Positions 1-9,540 of a stretch of DNA of 64,000 bases are shown one piece after another. The notes below the pieces were generated by a model that was not told the DNA's origin, did not search any database, and saw only the letters and a program-made list of their open reading frames with translations. The number at the start of each line of letters is the position of its first letter. The stretch's first letter is position 1. Both the position numbers and the translations under genes were made by a program. Source of the DNA: a bacterium (GTDB lineage Bacteria; Babelota; Babeliae; Babelales; GCA-2401785); assembly GCA_023249975.1 (NCBI GenBank), contig JAHFBP010000003.1, positions 1 to 64,000 on the forward strand, in the 5' to 3' direction.

Positions 1-206
1 TTGGTGATGCGTCGGATAATATTAAAATCAGATCCTTCGCGTGCGATCGTAATCAAACGCTCAACACGACGCTTAATCTCTTTAGCCCGAGCAGTTGTGG
101 TTTGCAAAACCCCATTATTTACAAAGCTAATAATTTGATTTCGTATAACTGACCTGCGATGGTCTTCACACATATTAAGCTTGGGGGTACCATTTTGGTG
201 TTTCAT
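1..206 (-). CDS. rplQ: 50S ribosomal protein L17, partial (C-terminus beyond the window)
   Basis: Reading the minus strand from an ATG at 204-206 gives a protein beginning MKHQNGTPKLNMCEDHRRSV and continuing through a TTARAKEIKRRVERLITIA segment, which is the N-terminal half of L17 of the large ribosomal subunit. The gene runs off the window edge after about 68 residues. It starts three bases after the rpoA stop, the usual rpoA-rplQ order, so it is almost certainly the last gene of the same operon. Confidence 0.9.
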   Translation of the reverse strand, partial: MKHQNGTPKLNMCEDHRRSVIRNQIISFVNNGVLQTTTARAKEIKRRVERLITIAREGSDFNIIRRIT

Positions 207-209
207 TAC

Positions 210-1262
210 TTAATTTCCTTCTTGCTCACTAATTGCTCGTTTAAGATCAAGTTCTTTGATATTCATACCAAAACGCAACTTAAACGCTGATAAAATATCT
301 TTAACTTCTCGTAAAGATTTACGACCAAAGTTTTTGATCTTAAGAGCTTCTTCTTCCGTCAAGTTCACAAGATCAATCACGCGATGAATTCCAGCACCAG
401 CAAGACAATTATGTGCTCGGACTGAAAATTCAAGTTCTTCGATAGGTTTGAGGAATAATTCAACAGGAAGTCCACCCATCGATTTACTTTCTTCACCAAC
501 ACTCTCAGGCGCAGCTTCTTGAGACTCTGTTGAAATTTCATTAAATGGAATTTCTGTCGCAACAAGAAAACACTCGAGTTGTGAACGTAGAACTGACGTT
601 CCATAATGCACAACATCCTGAGGAGAAACGGTTCCGTCAGTATAAATTTTAAGAAGTAAACGGTCGTAATCCATGTCTCGGCCAACACGTGTTTTTTCAA
701 TATTGAATTCAACACGTCTGACAGGAGAGAACATTGCATCAACGTAAATACGGCCATCTGGCTGAAGAGCTACTCCATGCTCCCATTGAGCAGGAAGATA
801 TCCACGTCCATTCTCAACAAAGAATTGAATCTCAAGATCACCGTCATGAGCCAAATGCGCAATAATGTGATCTTTGTTCAATACTTCAAGATGCTCGTCC
901 GTTTCAATATCTGCAGCTGTAACAACACCTTCACCCTTTTTTACAAGGCGCATTGTTCCTGGCAATCCCGTTTCGTTTTTAACAACGATACCTTTAATAT
1001 TAAGGATAACTTGTAGCATATCCTCAACAACACCCTTGAGTGTTGCAAACTCGTTGTTAACACCTTTAATAACAACAGACGTAACAGCAGCACCCTCAAC
1101 AGCCGAAAGCATAACGCGACGAAGCGCATTACCAAGGGTTACCCCAAAACCTGGCTCGAGAGGTTGTACTACCAATTCGCCTGACTTATCAGACGAAACA
1201 GAACCTTCCCAACGAATGGTCGGAACCGTCAACGGCTGATAGCTTTTCTTCTTATCCTGCAT
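210..1262 (-). CDS. rpoA: DNA-directed RNA polymerase subunit alpha
   Basis: Alpha subunit of RNA polymerase, 350 residues, a little longer than the usual 310-330. The N-terminal assembly domain is recognisable from the GFGVTLGNALRRVMLSA stretch near residues 38-54. A short Ser/Glu-rich linker near 245-265 leads to the C-terminal domain, which carries the FSVRAHNCLAGAGI and KNFGRKSLREVKDIL segments that bind UP elements and activators. It lies between rpsD and rplQ as in most bacteria. Confidence 0.98.
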   Translation of the reverse strand: MQDKKKSYQPLTVPTIRWEGSVSSDKSGELVVQPLEPGFGVTLGNALRRVMLSAVEGAAVTSVVIKGVNNEFATLKGVVEDMLQVILNIKGIVVKNETGLPGTMRLVKKGEGVVTAADIETDEHLEVLNKDHIIAHLAHDGDLEIQFFVENGRGYLPAQWEHGVALQPDGRIYVDAMFSPVRRVEFNIEKTRVGRDMDYDRLLLKIYTDGTVSPQDVVHYGTSVLRSQLECFLVATEIPFNEISTESQEAAPESVGEESKSMGGLPVELFLKPIEELEFSVRAHNCLAGAGIHRVIDLVNLTEEEALKIKNFGRKSLREVKDILSAFKLRFGMNIKELDLKRAISEQEGN

Positions 1263-1373
1263 ATTCCTTCCTTACCCCAAACATAAAAAGAATTGTCGCT
1301 TTGAACAACCGCATATCGCTCAACCACCTTGATATTTCATCAAAACAATTCTGAATATCAACTTTAACAACCG

Positions 1374-2000
1374 CTACTTGGAATATAATTCAACAACAAG
1401 ATGTTCTTTTATGTCGACGGCAACTTCACTTCGCTCTGGAAAACGCAGCACTTGACCTTTATATTCACTTTTCTTCAACTCAAGCCACGCTGGAACTTTC
1501 ACCCCAATGTTCAACCGTTTGTTGATAACAGTTTCAACAAAGCCCTTCTTTTCAAGAGTGCCATCTTTAAGTGAAACTAGGTCACCTGCTTTGACAAGAC
1601 TTGAAGGAGAAGACACTTTATGTCCATTAACACGTATGTGTCCGTGAACAATCATTTGTCGAGCTTGTGGTCGAGTTGACGCTAACTTAAGCGAAAACAC
1701 AACGTTATCAATACGGCGCTCAAGGAGAGAAAGCAAGTTCTCACCGGTAGCTCCATGTTGACGTTGAGCTTCAGCAAAAAAGCGTTTGAATTGTTTTTCA
1801 CGCAATCCGTAAAAATTTCTGCCTAAGTTCTTTTCAGCCATCTGTTGACCATAAGTTGATGTTTTTTTAGCACCACCTTGTTTGCCACCAGTCTCACTGT
1901 TCTTTTTATCTTTTTCTTTAACGTTCGTAGTATCCCCTGCGACTCCGCGGGGTGAACGTTTGGCACCTTTACCTTGTGCCGATGAAGTTCTGGTTGCCAT
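1374..2000 (-). CDS. rpsD: 30S ribosomal protein S4
   Basis: Primary 16S rRNA-binding protein and often a translational regulator of its own operon. The 208-residue product has the S4 core: YGLREKQFKRFF, then the S4 RNA-binding domain with RIDNVVFSLKLASTRPQARQMIVHGH around residues 92-117. The N-terminal 45 residues are replaced by a Lys/Gly/Ser/Thr-rich low-complexity stretch and no zinc cysteines are present, so this is the cysteine-free S4 type with an unusual leader. It sits between rpsK and rpoA with gaps of about 110 bases on both sides, longer than elsewhere in the operon. Confidence 0.96.
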   Translation of the reverse strand: MATRTSSAQGKGAKRSPRGVAGDTTNVKEKDKKNSETGGKQGGAKKTSTYGQQMAEKNLGRNFYGLREKQFKRFFAEAQRQHGATGENLLSLLERRIDNVVFSLKLASTRPQARQMIVHGHIRVNGHKVSSPSSLVKAGDLVSLKDGTLEKKGFVETVINKRLNIGVKVPAWLELKKSEYKGQVLRFPERSEVAVDIKEHLVVELYSK

Positions 2001-2110
2001 TCAGTCCTCTACGCCTTTCATACACGATGCCCACCAGTCCATCAATCTCTTTATAAAAGAGCATTGAGCTGCAGACATCCAATACAGTTCTATCTACAAA
2101 TAATCGCTCA

Positions 2111-2497
2111 CTAAACGCGACGCTTTTTCGGCGCGCGACATCCATTGTGAGGAAGTGGTGTGACATCTCGCAAAAGCGAAATATTTAAACCTGATGATTG
2201 GAATGCACGAACAACAGAATCTCTTCCTTGTCCAGGCCCTTGAAGGTTAACTTCAACTGACCGCACACCCATTGCCACTAATTCTTTTGCCAAATTAGTA
2301 GTAATTTGAGTTGCTGCAAAAGGCGTTCCTTTACGGGCACCCTTATACCCAAGATTGCCTGCACTTCCACGCATCAACACATCGCCACTCATCGTTGTAA
2401 CAGACACAAGCGTGTTGTTAAACGTAGCTTTTACATGAGCAGCAACCGTTTCGATATTACGAGGCGAGTGCTTTTTAGTTGACTTCTTATACGCCAT
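2111..2497 (-). CDS. rpsK: 30S ribosomal protein S11
   Basis: S11 forms the platform of the small subunit near the mRNA exit. The 128-residue product has the diagnostic AHVKATFNNTLVSVTTMSGDV N-terminal strand region, the QGPGQGRDSVVRAFQ segment and the C-terminal DVTPLPHNGCRAPKKRRV tail. It follows rpsM in the alpha-operon order. Confidence 0.98.
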   Translation of the reverse strand: MAYKKSTKKHSPRNIETVAAHVKATFNNTLVSVTTMSGDVLMRGSAGNLGYKGARKGTPFAATQITTNLAKELVAMGVRSVEVNLQGPGQGRDSVVRAFQSSGLNISLLRDVTPLPHNGCRAPKKRRV

Positions 2498-2527
2498 GTA
2501 TTGTTCCTACCGAGTCAAATCCCGTTC

Positions 2528-2914
2528 TTATTTCTTCGCAATTTTCTTACCAGCAACAATATTGCTTGAACGACGAGGTCCTTTACGTGTTCTTGCATTT
2601 GTTTTTGTTCGTTGTCCACGTACAGGAAGCGATCGCTTATGACGTGTTCCACGATACGAACCGATTTCTTGCAAGCGCTTGATGTTAAGGGTTACTTCTT
2701 TACGAAGACCACCTTCGGTAACATAATTATCAATGATTTCTTTTTGAATGCGAGCCACATCTTCATGCGATAAATCTTTAACGCGCTTATCAAAATCAAT
2801 CTGTGATTTTGATAAAATCTGACGTGAGCTGTGCAAACCGATACCATAGATATACGTTAAACCGTACTCTACTCGCTTTTCTTTAGGAAGATAAACGCCT
2901 TCTATACGTGCCAT
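2528..2914 (-). CDS. rpsM: 30S ribosomal protein S13
   Basis: S13 sits in the head of the small subunit and contacts P-site tRNA and L5. The 128-residue product starts [26 protein letters not shown] and ends in the basic tail [18 protein letters not shown], both typical. It begins six bases after the rpmJ stop. Confidence 0.98.
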   Translation of the reverse strand: MARIEGVYLPKEKRVEYGLTYIYGIGLHSSRQILSKSQIDFDKRVKDLSHEDVARIQKEIIDNYVTEGGLRKEVTLNIKRLQEIGSYRGTRHKRSLPVRGQRTKTNARTRKGPRRSSNIVAGKKIAKK

Positions 2915-2920
2915 AGCTTA

Positions 2921-3037
2921 TTAACCTTGTCGTTGTTTATGGCGAGGGCTCTTTTTACAGAGGACCCTAACAACCCCTGATCGCTTGATAATCTTGCAAT
3001 CAGAACAAATTTTACCAACTGAAGTACGAACTTTCAT
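2921..3037 (-). CDS. rpmJ: 50S ribosomal protein L36
   Basis: A 38-codon gene found by reading the minus strand between infA and rpsM. The product [20 protein letters not shown] and onward ends SPRHKQRQG. It keeps the L36 zinc ribbon: Cys11, Cys14, Cys27 and His32. Position between infA and rpsM is the standard one. This is the zinc-binding form, not the cysteine-free paralogue. Confidence 0.95.
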   Translation of the reverse strand: MKVRTSVGKICSDCKIIKRSGVVRVLCKKSPRHKQRQG

Positions 3038-3049
3038 AACTATCTCAAT

Positions 3050-3274
3050 CTATGTACGATACCGAACAATAATGCGTCCTTTTGAAAGGTCGTACGGAGA
3101 AAGCTCTACCGCTACCTTATCGCCAGGTAATAACTTAACATAGTGTACACGCATCTTGCCGGACACGTGGGCTGTTACCATATGGCCACCTTCAAGTAAA
3201 ACTTGAAAAAAGGCATTTGGTAAAACCTTTTCGACAACACCATCAATAACTATTGCATCTTTTTTACTTTTCAT
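3050..3274 (-). CDS. infA: Translation initiation factor IF-1
   Basis: IF-1 occupies the ribosomal A site during initiation. I start it at [20 protein letters not shown] because family members begin about there. A five-residue longer reading frame exists upstream but overlaps map further. The OB-fold core [32 protein letters not shown] is clear. The 74-residue length is normal. The start overlaps the end of map by 11 bases, suggesting translational coupling. Confidence 0.96.
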   Translation of the reverse strand: MKSKKDAIVIDGVVEKVLPNAFFQVLLEGGHMVTAHVSGKMRVHYVKLLPGDKVAVELSPYDLSKGRIIVRYRT

Positions 3275-4046
3275 TGCCACCAATAGCACCCGAAGATGGG
3301 CGTGTTAAAATTTCCGCACCAACATCCGTTACAGCAATTGTATCTTCAACATGGGCACCAAGAGCTCCATCTCTGGTTCTCACTGTCCATCCATCTTTGT
3401 CAAGGTCAACCTGGTACCCTTTTTCCGTTAACATCGGCTCTATGGCAAGGGTCATGCCCGATCGTAAAATCGGACCTTCTCCAGGCTTACCATAGTTAGG
3501 GATTTCAGGAGACTCATGCATAGACCTTCCGATACCATGACCCGCATAATCGCGAATCACTCCAAACCCGTCAACCTCTATTCTTTTTTGAATAATTGCT
3601 GAGATATCAGAAAGCCTTACTCCTGGTCGAATATGCTTAATCGCAAGATCAAGTGCCTCTTGGCCAGCTTGAACCATACGACGAGCAGTATCACTCATAA
3701 TTCCAATAGAGAAACTACGAGCCATATCAACACAGTAGCCCCGATAGGCTCCAACTACATCTAGTGTAACAAAATCACCATTTTTTAAAACCACATTTTT
3801 CGAAGGTATCCCATGAATGACCACATCATTAACTGAAATGCATGATGCATGCTCATATCCAGCATACCCCTTACATACGGGAACAAGCTCCCTGTCGATC
3901 ATTTCACGTTCGATGATCCCATTAAGCTCAAGAGTGCTCATTTCTGGTTTTACCAAAAATAATGCTGCTTGAACCACCTCGCTCAGACGTTTTCCGCCCT
4001 CACGCATCAGTTGCAGCTCTCGTTTGTTCTTTATTTTGATCATCAA
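3264..4046 (-). CDS. map: Methionine aminopeptidase, type I
   Basis: Removes the initiator methionine from nascent proteins using two metal ions. The 260-residue product shows the five metal ligands in order: the two aspartates in [16 protein letters not shown], the histidine in AGHGIGRS, and glutamates in LAIEPML and [10 protein letters not shown]. The adk-map-infA order is common outside the gammaproteobacteria and gives a secretion-translation block at the end of the spc operon. Confidence 0.97.
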   Translation of the reverse strand: MMIKIKNKRELQLMREGGKRLSEVVQAALFLVKPEMSTLELNGIIEREMIDRELVPVCKGYAGYEHASCISVNDVVIHGIPSKNVVLKNGDFVTLDVVGAYRGYCVDMARSFSIGIMSDTARRMVQAGQEALDLAIKHIRPGVRLSDISAIIQKRIEVDGFGVIRDYAGHGIGRSMHESPEIPNYGKPGEGPILRSGMTLAIEPMLTEKGYQVDLDKDGWTVRTRDGALGAHVEDTIAVTDVGAEILTRPSSGAIGGNEK

Positions 4047-4056
4047 AAGGCCTTCC

Positions 4057-4743
4057 TTAACTCACAGTTGCAATAAATGATGAAAAAACCTGATCTTCAC
4101 TCTTATCAGAGACATTCAAACTGTAAATAGCTGTGCCTGCTTCTTTGTAAAAACAAAGAAGCCCATTCAAGTGTTTTTTATACACATCAAGACGCTCAGT
4201 AATCACAGCTGGATTGTCATCCACTCTTTGTGAAAGCTTACCGCCACACGCATCACATATTCCCTCTTGGCGAGGCTTTAACGTCATACGTGAGTAAATA
4301 GCTTGGCAGGACTTATTTGTGCACACCAAGCGATTAGATAAGCGATCAATCACTTCTTCATTTGAAATCTCAAATACCAGGAGCTTAAAATTGTAATTTG
4401 GAATGTTTTTACTCAAATCCGATAAAAAACATTCAGCTTGACCAATAGTCCGAGGATAGCCATCAAGGATGATTGGTTCACCTTTTGCATGCTCATTAAG
4501 CCATTCCCAAACCATCTGACAAATAATTTCGTCGGGAACAAAGTGTCCCACAGAAATATATTCATCAATTTTTTTTCCCAAAACAGTTCCCTCTTGCCGA
4601 TGTTTACGACAAAGATCTCCTGTTGAAAGCATAAAAAAACCAAGTTCATGACATGCTCTACGAGCAACCGTTCCCTTTCCTGCGCCCGGAGGCCCAAGAA
4701 ATGAGATGATGTAATTATTAAATGATGTCTTACCCGCGACCAT
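4057..4743 (-). CDS. adk: Adenylate kinase
   Basis: Interconverts ATP + AMP and 2 ADP. The P-loop GPPGAGKG lies near residues 17-24, followed by the AMP-binding STGDLCR segment and the DGYPRT motif. The LID domain has the zinc-type cysteine quartet CTNKSC and CDAC, so this is the long, zinc-bearing form, at 228 residues. The gene start overlaps the secY end by 14 bases. Confidence 0.96.
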   Translation of the reverse strand: MVAGKTSFNNYIISFLGPPGAGKGTVARRACHELGFFMLSTGDLCRKHRQEGTVLGKKIDEYISVGHFVPDEIICQMVWEWLNEHAKGEPIILDGYPRTIGQAECFLSDLSKNIPNYNFKLLVFEISNEEVIDRLSNRLVCTNKSCQAIYSRMTLKPRQEGICDACGGKLSQRVDDNPAVITERLDVYKKHLNGLLCFYKEAGTAIYSLNVSDKSEDQVFSSFIATVS

Positions 4744-6064
4744 ATCTTCCCTTTAGCCGTCCCTTGCTCAAAAATCCTTCGTATTTGCGATCAATCAGCG
4801 CAGCTTCAACCTGTGCTGATGTATCAAGCGCAACCCCAACTGCTATCAACAAACCTGTTCCACTAAAGATAACCGGTGAAGAAAGAGCCTTAAGGGCTAT
4901 GTCTGGAAAAATCGCCAATGAGGCAAGATATATCGAACCAGGCAAGCCAACACGCGTTAAAAGGTATTCAATAAATTCAGCCGTTCTTCTTCCAGGTCTA
5001 ATTCCAGGAATAAAACCACCTGATTTTCTTAAATTATCTGCAATATCATCAGGTCGATATTGAATGCTCGTATACAAAAAACTAAAGAATATAATCATAA
5101 GCGCAAAAATCACATAATAAGCAGGAGATCCGTATTCAAAAAGGCTTGCCAACATTTTAATTTGTGGGAAAGACCCTTCTGATTTACCTGAAATCCAATT
5201 AATTATGGTCATAAATGGCGTTAGCATAAAGGTTGCATAAATTACTGGAACAACACCAGCAGAGTTAAGTTTGAATGGAATATACGAACTAACACCACCA
5301 TATACGCGCTGCCCAACAACTCTTTTTGCATATTGGACTGTAATGCGCCGTTCACCTTTTTCAAGGAAAACAATGCAACCCAATAAGACAAGTAAGAAGA
5401 GAACAATAGCGATCGCAATAAGTGGATCAATACTGTTTCCCATCACACCGCCAACCAATTTAAGTATTCCCCCAGGCAAACCCGTGACAATACCTGCAAA
5501 AATAATTAGTGAACTTCCCTGACCAATTCCATACTGATTAATTTGCTCACCGAGCCACATAACCAATTGAGAACCAGCAGTTAACATCATAATGGTCGTT
5601 AAGCGAAAGCCCCAACCAGGGACCAACACTAAATTACCATAAAATGCTTCGAATGTTGTCAAAAGAACAATACTATAAAAGATACTCAGCACAAAGGCCA
5701 AATACCGCGTATAGTTATTAATCTTTCGGCGACCATACTCACCTTCCTTTGATAGTGCCTCAAGTTCGGGGACTATCATCGAAAGAATTTGAATCATAAT
5801 CGATGCATTAATATATGGACTAATGCCCAACGAAAAAATCGCTATGTTCTGCAAAGCACCACCTGAAAACAGGTTAAGATACCCCATAAAACCACCCGAT
5901 GTAACGTTGTTCATCAGTTCACCCAATGCCACCGTATCAAATCCTGGAATTGGAACATGAACCCCAAACCGAAAGACTGCCAAAACTCCAAATGTAAAAA
6001 AGAGTTTATTACGCAAATCCTCTATGAGGAAAATGTTTTTAACATTACGAATTGAGAAGAACAC
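4730..6064 (-). CDS. secY: Preprotein translocase subunit SecY
   Basis: Channel subunit of the Sec translocon in the inner membrane, 444 residues with about ten hydrophobic segments. Typical landmarks are FRFGVHVPIPGFD near the first membrane span, SLGISPYINASIMIQ in the plug/TM2 region, the cytosolic loop GERRITVQYAKRVVG, LNSAGVVPVIYA, and the C-terminal KSGGFIPGIRPG. It follows rplO by four bases. Confidence 0.98.
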   Translation of the reverse strand: MFFSIRNVKNIFLIEDLRNKLFFTFGVLAVFRFGVHVPIPGFDTVALGELMNNVTSGGFMGYLNLFSGGALQNIAIFSLGISPYINASIMIQILSMIVPELEALSKEGEYGRRKINNYTRYLAFVLSIFYSIVLLTTFEAFYGNLVLVPGWGFRLTTIMMLTAGSQLVMWLGEQINQYGIGQGSSLIIFAGIVTGLPGGILKLVGGVMGNSIDPLIAIAIVLFLLVLLGCIVFLEKGERRITVQYAKRVVGQRVYGGVSSYIPFKLNSAGVVPVIYATFMLTPFMTIINWISGKSEGSFPQIKMLASLFEYGSPAYYVIFALMIIFFSFLYTSIQYRPDDIADNLRKSGGFIPGIRPGRRTAEFIEYLLTRVGLPGSIYLASLAIFPDIALKALSSPVIFSGTGLLIAVGVALDTSAQVEAALIDRKYEGFLSKGRLKGRYGRG

Positions 6065-6068
6065 AAGC

Positions 6069-6512
6069 TTACTCCCCTCCTAAGACCACCTTTCCGCCGG
6101 CTTTTTCAATAGCTTCGCAAGCTGATGCACTCACGGCATCAACCTTTATAGTCAAGGCTTTAGTAAGTTGTCCTTTTCCAAGGACCTTGATCTTAACACC
6201 ACGTTTTTTGACGAGGTATTTTTCACGCAAAGAAGCTTCATCAACTACTTGATCAGCTTCAAACATGCGTTCAAGATCAGCAAGGTTTACAATCGAAACA
6301 GGGGTTGCAAATGGATTGTTAAAACCACGACGCGGAATGCGACGGGCCAACGACATTTGTCCACCTTCAAAAGAAGGTTTAATTTCGGATTTTCCACCTT
6401 GACGTGACTTTTGTCCATTGGAACCTCGACAAGAAGTTCCTCCGTGATCGCCACCGCGACCAACACGTTTACGGTTTTTTGATAATTTTGGCAGATTACT
6501 GAGCATTGACAT
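6069..6512 (-). CDS. rplO: 50S ribosomal protein L15
   Basis: L15 is a late-assembling large-subunit protein. I place the start at the ATG ending at 6512 because a GGGAG ribosome-binding site lies just upstream. Seven further in-frame codons exist. The glycine-rich N-terminus KRVGRGGDHGGTSCRGSNGQ is diagnostic. The start overlaps the rpsE end by 17 bases. rpmD (L30), which normally lies between rpsE and rplO, is missing. Confidence 0.95.
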   Translation of the reverse strand: MSMLSNLPKLSKNRKRVGRGGDHGGTSCRGSNGQKSRQGGKSEIKPSFEGGQMSLARRIPRRGFNNPFATPVSIVNLADLERMFEADQVVDEASLREKYLVKKRGVKIKVLGKGQLTKALTIKVDAVSASACEAIEKAGGKVVLGGE

Positions 6513-7068
6513 GTACTTCTCCCATAAGCTCATTAAGGTCCTTGCCTCTCAAGCGAGCAATATGCTGTGCTGAGCGCAATTTTTGCAAGGCACACAATGT
6601 AGCACGAGCAACGTTTCCGTGATTAGACGAGCCAAGAGCTTTTGCAAGTACGTCCTTAACGCCAAGTGCTTCAAGCACAGAACGAACAGCACCACCGGCA
6701 ATCACACCCGTACCTTTTGAGGCTGAACGAATAATTACATTACTCGCTCCATGTTGGGCTTGAACATCATACGGAATTGTCGTTTTGTAAAGAGGTACTT
6801 CAAACATTTCTTTACGTGCTCGACGGAACGCCTTTGAAATAGCTCCGGCAGGCTCACGACTTTTGCTCGATGCAATACCAACACGACCTTCTTTGTCACC
6901 AACAACGACGAGGGCTGAAAAAGCAAGCCTACGGCCGCCTTTGATAACCTTTGTTACACGTCGTACTTGGAGAACTGTTTCTACAAAATTATCTTGTTGT
7001 TCAAACTTGCCGCTCTCACGTGGTGCCTGGCCGGCACTTCCCGTAGCAGCTCTCTTTTTTTCAGCCAT
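6496..7068 (-). CDS. rpsE: 30S ribosomal protein S5
   Basis: S5 contributes to decoding accuracy and mRNA helicase activity of the small subunit. The product has the double-stranded-RNA-binding N-terminal domain (VTKVIKGGRRLAFSALVVVG) and the C-terminal ATLCALQKLRSAQHIARLRG segment. The start is set at an ATG with an AGGTG site upstream, two codons after an in-frame GTG. Confidence 0.97.
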   Translation of the reverse strand: MAEKKRAATGSAGQAPRESGKFEQQDNFVETVLQVRRVTKVIKGGRRLAFSALVVVGDKEGRVGIASSKSREPAGAISKAFRRARKEMFEVPLYKTTIPYDVQAQHGASNVIIRSASKGTGVIAGGAVRSVLEALGVKDVLAKALGSSNHGNVARATLCALQKLRSAQHIARLRGKDLNELMGEVHVNAQ

Positions 7069-7106
7069 TATCACCTATTCTTATTTTCTCGTGCCATCAC
7101 AGCTCG

Positions 7107-7463
7107 TTAAATACTGACTCCGCTCTCACGCAAACCTTCAGCAAGAGCCTTAACGCGACCATGATATAAATGTCTACCACGATCAAAACAGAGTGCACCA
7201 AGCCCCTGCTCAGTTATTTTTTTACCAAGCGCAACACCCAAGGCATGTGCTTGATCTACTTTTTTGCTATCTTTTTCGAAATCTAATGTAAGCGTAGACA
7301 TCGATACGAGTGTTTCGTGCTTCAAGTCGTCTATTACTTGAACTGACATGTTCTTACTGCTCCGAAAAACACTAATACGTGGCAATCCACTCTTTTTTAG
7401 ACGATTTCGCACACGACATTCACGTCGTTGTACGCGTTTTTGTAATCGTCGATTAATACTCAC
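7107..7463 (-). CDS. rplR: 50S ribosomal protein L18
   Basis: L18 binds 5S rRNA together with L5. I choose the GTG at 7461-7463 because a GAGAGGG ribosome-binding site lies seven bases upstream and it gives the family-typical length of 118 residues. A TTG seven codons earlier would lengthen it. Core features are NRLKKSGLPRISVFRSSKNM and the C-terminal CFDRGRHLYHGRVKALAEGLRE. Confidence 0.95.
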   Translation of the reverse strand: MSINRRLQKRVQRRECRVRNRLKKSGLPRISVFRSSKNMSVQVIDDLKHETLVSMSTLTLDFEKDSKKVDQAHALGVALGKKITEQGLGALCFDRGRHLYHGRVKALAEGLRESGVSI

Positions 7464-7499
7464 AACAAAACCCTCTCTTAACAAGCATAAGATCTAGCC

Positions 7500-8039
7500 T
7501 TATGCCTTAGTCTTTCCAGCTTTACGAATAATTCTTTGACCTTCAAACATGATTCCAGTTCCCTTATAAGGCTCTGGTGGACGCAATCTACGAACTGCAT
7601 CACATGTATTGCTTAAAAGTTCTTTATTTGCTGCTCGGAAAAGAAGGTCTTGGCCTTTTTTCTCTTCAACAACAACACTCACGCCTTCAGGCAAATCAAA
7701 TTCTATTTTGTGACTAAATCCCAAAGAAAAATTGATTTTCCTTCCAACAAGCTGACCTTTTAAACCAAGTCCTACGATCTTAACTCTTTGCTCAAAGCCG
7801 GTTTCAACACCCTTAACCTTGTTAGCAATAAGTGCACGATGAAGACCCCAAGCTCTTTTAAGCTCTGCGGTGTTTTCATCAACCGTAATTTTCAAACACT
7901 TGTCTTCTTGAACGATGTGAACACCTTCAGGAAGAATATGTGTTTCTGTATGCTTCAAACCTTTGATCGTCAACATTTTGCCGTCTATTGTGACATTTGC
8001 TGATTCAACAGGGATTGGCTTTCTACCGATTTTTGACAT
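7500..8039 (-). CDS. rplF: 50S ribosomal protein L6
   Basis: L6 lies near the factor-binding region of the large subunit. The 179-residue product starts MSKIGRKPIPV and carries the two repeated alpha/beta domains, ending with the conserved RRLRPPEPYKGTGI segment and a basic tail. It lies between rpsH and rplR. Confidence 0.97.
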   Translation of the reverse strand: MSKIGRKPIPVESANVTIDGKMLTIKGLKHTETHILPEGVHIVQEDKCLKITVDENTAELKRAWGLHRALIANKVKGVETGFEQRVKIVGLGLKGQLVGRKINFSLGFSHKIEFDLPEGVSVVVEEKKGQDLLFRAANKELLSNTCDAVRRLRPPEPYKGTGIMFEGQRIIRKAGKTKA

Positions 8040-8048
8040 GGTGCTCCC

Positions 8049-8429
8049 CTACCAAACGCGACACAATACTTCACCACCGACTGAATGCTCACGAGCTTTA
8101 CGATCGGTTATAACACCAATATTGGTTGTTATAATAGTAATACCCAATCCGCCTACAAAAGGCTTCAATTGTTGAGCACCTTCATAACGACGGCAACCAG
8201 GTTTACTTACACGAGTAATTTCATGAATAACTGACTCGCCGCTTACATATTTAAGACGGACAACAAGTCGATCATCTTCTTTCATAAAGTCTTCAATGTA
8301 ACCTTCGTCTTTTAAGACTTGAGCTATTTGAACCTTAAATTTAGAATATGGGGTCGACATTGAACGTTTGTATATGCTGATCGCATTACGAATCGTCGTC
8401 AAAAAATTACCAACTATATCTATCGACAT
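8049..8429 (-). CDS. rpsH: 30S ribosomal protein S8
   Basis: S8 is a central-domain 16S rRNA-binding protein and in many bacteria represses the spc operon. The 126-residue product contains FLTTIRNAISIYK, a VSKPGCRRY segment and the C-terminal GLGITIITTNIGVITDRKAREHSVGGEVLCRVW, all characteristic. Confidence 0.97.
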   Translation of the reverse strand: MSIDIVGNFLTTIRNAISIYKRSMSTPYSKFKVQIAQVLKDEGYIEDFMKEDDRLVVRLKYVSGESVIHEITRVSKPGCRRYEGAQQLKPFVGGLGITIITTNIGVITDRKAREHSVGGEVLCRVW

Positions 8430-8442
8430 TATTTACTCCGCT

Positions 8443-8628
8443 CTACCAACTTGCTTTTTTGACGCCTGGTAAGATTCCCATCACCGCAGTATTTCTGAAG
8501 CAAATCCTACACAGATTAAACATGCGCATAAACCCACGCGGTCTTCCACATTCTTTGCAGCGATTACGATGCTGCGTCATAAATTTTGGAGTTTTGTTTG
8601 CTTTTACAACAAGCGCTTTGCGTGCCAT
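8443..8628 (-). CDS. rpsN: 30S ribosomal protein S14, zinc-binding type
   Basis: Short (61-residue) S14 of the small-subunit head. Four cysteines at residues 24, 27, 40 and 43 (CKEC and CRIC) make the zinc knuckle of the type Z form. The C-terminus [11 protein letters not shown] is the standard S14 ending. It lies between rplE and rpsH. Confidence 0.97.
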   Translation of the reverse strand: MARKALVVKANKTPKFMTQHRNRCKECGRPRGFMRMFNLCRICFRNTAVMGILPGVKKASW

Positions 8629-8630
8629 AT

Positions 8631-9194
8631 TTACCCCTGCACTCCACCTTGAGAATTACTATTGCGAAATGGCATTTTGAATTTTTTAAGTAACGCAAAA
8701 GCCGCTTTATCATCACTTGAAGATGTATGAATGGTGATATTCAATCCACGAGATGAATCAACTTTATCATAATCAACTTCTGGAAAAATCATCCAATCTT
8801 TGATACCAAGATTATAATTTCCTGTGCCATCAAATTTTGTAGGCACGCCCTGAAAATCCCGAACTCCAGGTAGTGCGATATTAATTAATTTATCAAGAAA
8901 ATGATACATAGCACGGCGACGCAATGTCACCTTAACACCAATATCAACACCTTCACGCAACTTAAAACCTGCAATCGAATTACGCGCTGCAGTTTTGATT
9001 GCTTTTTGACCAGCAATAAGCTCTATTGTTTTCTTAATTCCATCAAGAACCTTACTGTCACGCGAAGCTTCTTTTACCCCAATATTAATAACAATTTTTT
9101 CAATACGTGGGACTTGCATAATATTAGCAAGACTAAGCTCTGTTTGGAGCTCACCCTTTATGTTTTTATACATTTCCTCTAAGCGCGACATCAT
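8631..9194 (-). CDS. rplE: 50S ribosomal protein L5
   Basis: L5 binds 5S rRNA and contacts P-site tRNA. The 187-residue product has the [28 protein letters not shown] and [15 protein letters not shown] segments typical of L5. An AGGAT ribosome-binding site lies upstream of the start. The end lies two bases before the rpsN start. Confidence 0.97.
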   Translation of the reverse strand: MMSRLEEMYKNIKGELQTELSLANIMQVPRIEKIVINIGVKEASRDSKVLDGIKKTIELIAGQKAIKTAARNSIAGFKLREGVDIGVKVTLRRRAMYHFLDKLINIALPGVRDFQGVPTKFDGTGNYNLGIKDWMIFPEVDYDKVDSSRGLNITIHTSSSDDKAAFALLKKFKMPFRNSNSQGGVQG

Positions 9195-9206
9195 AACGTA
9201 TCCTGT

Positions 9207-9521
9207 TTAAAATTGAGCCCCTGTGCGGTGGCTTGCCCTAATCTTCTTCCCATCTTCACTCACAACTGTGCGAATACGGCAGCCTTTTTTTGTATCTGGA
9301 CATGCCGGCATTACTTTACACAATGGCAAAAATGACTCTTCCTTGGTTATCATACCTTTTTCATTTTTTGAACGAGGTTTGATATGTCGTGTCACAATTG
9401 AGATTCCACGAACCTTAACCAAGCCATGTTTCTGATCAAGTTCAATAACAGTTCCCTGTTTGCCCTTATCGCGACCAGAAATAATGACTACAAGGTCATC
9501 TTTTCTTATACGATTCAACAT
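9207..9521 (-). CDS. rplX: 50S ribosomal protein L24
   Basis: Assembly-initiating large-subunit protein of 104 residues. The KOW motif is seen in DDLVVIISGRDKGKQGTVIE near the N-terminus, followed by the conserved HIKPRSKNEKGMITKEE segment. Position between rplN and rplE is standard. Confidence 0.97.
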   Translation of the reverse strand: MLNRIRKDDLVVIISGRDKGKQGTVIELDQKHGLVKVRGISIVTRHIKPRSKNEKGMITKEESFLPLCKVMPACPDTKKGCRIRTVVSEDGKKIRASHRTGAQF

Positions 9522-9540
9522 TTTATTTTTCTACCTCTAA

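Noticed and set aside
1882-2067. Plus-strand frames opposite the low-complexity start of rpsD
   Set aside because: They arise from the antisense of Lys/Gly-rich codons in rpsD and have no start signals.
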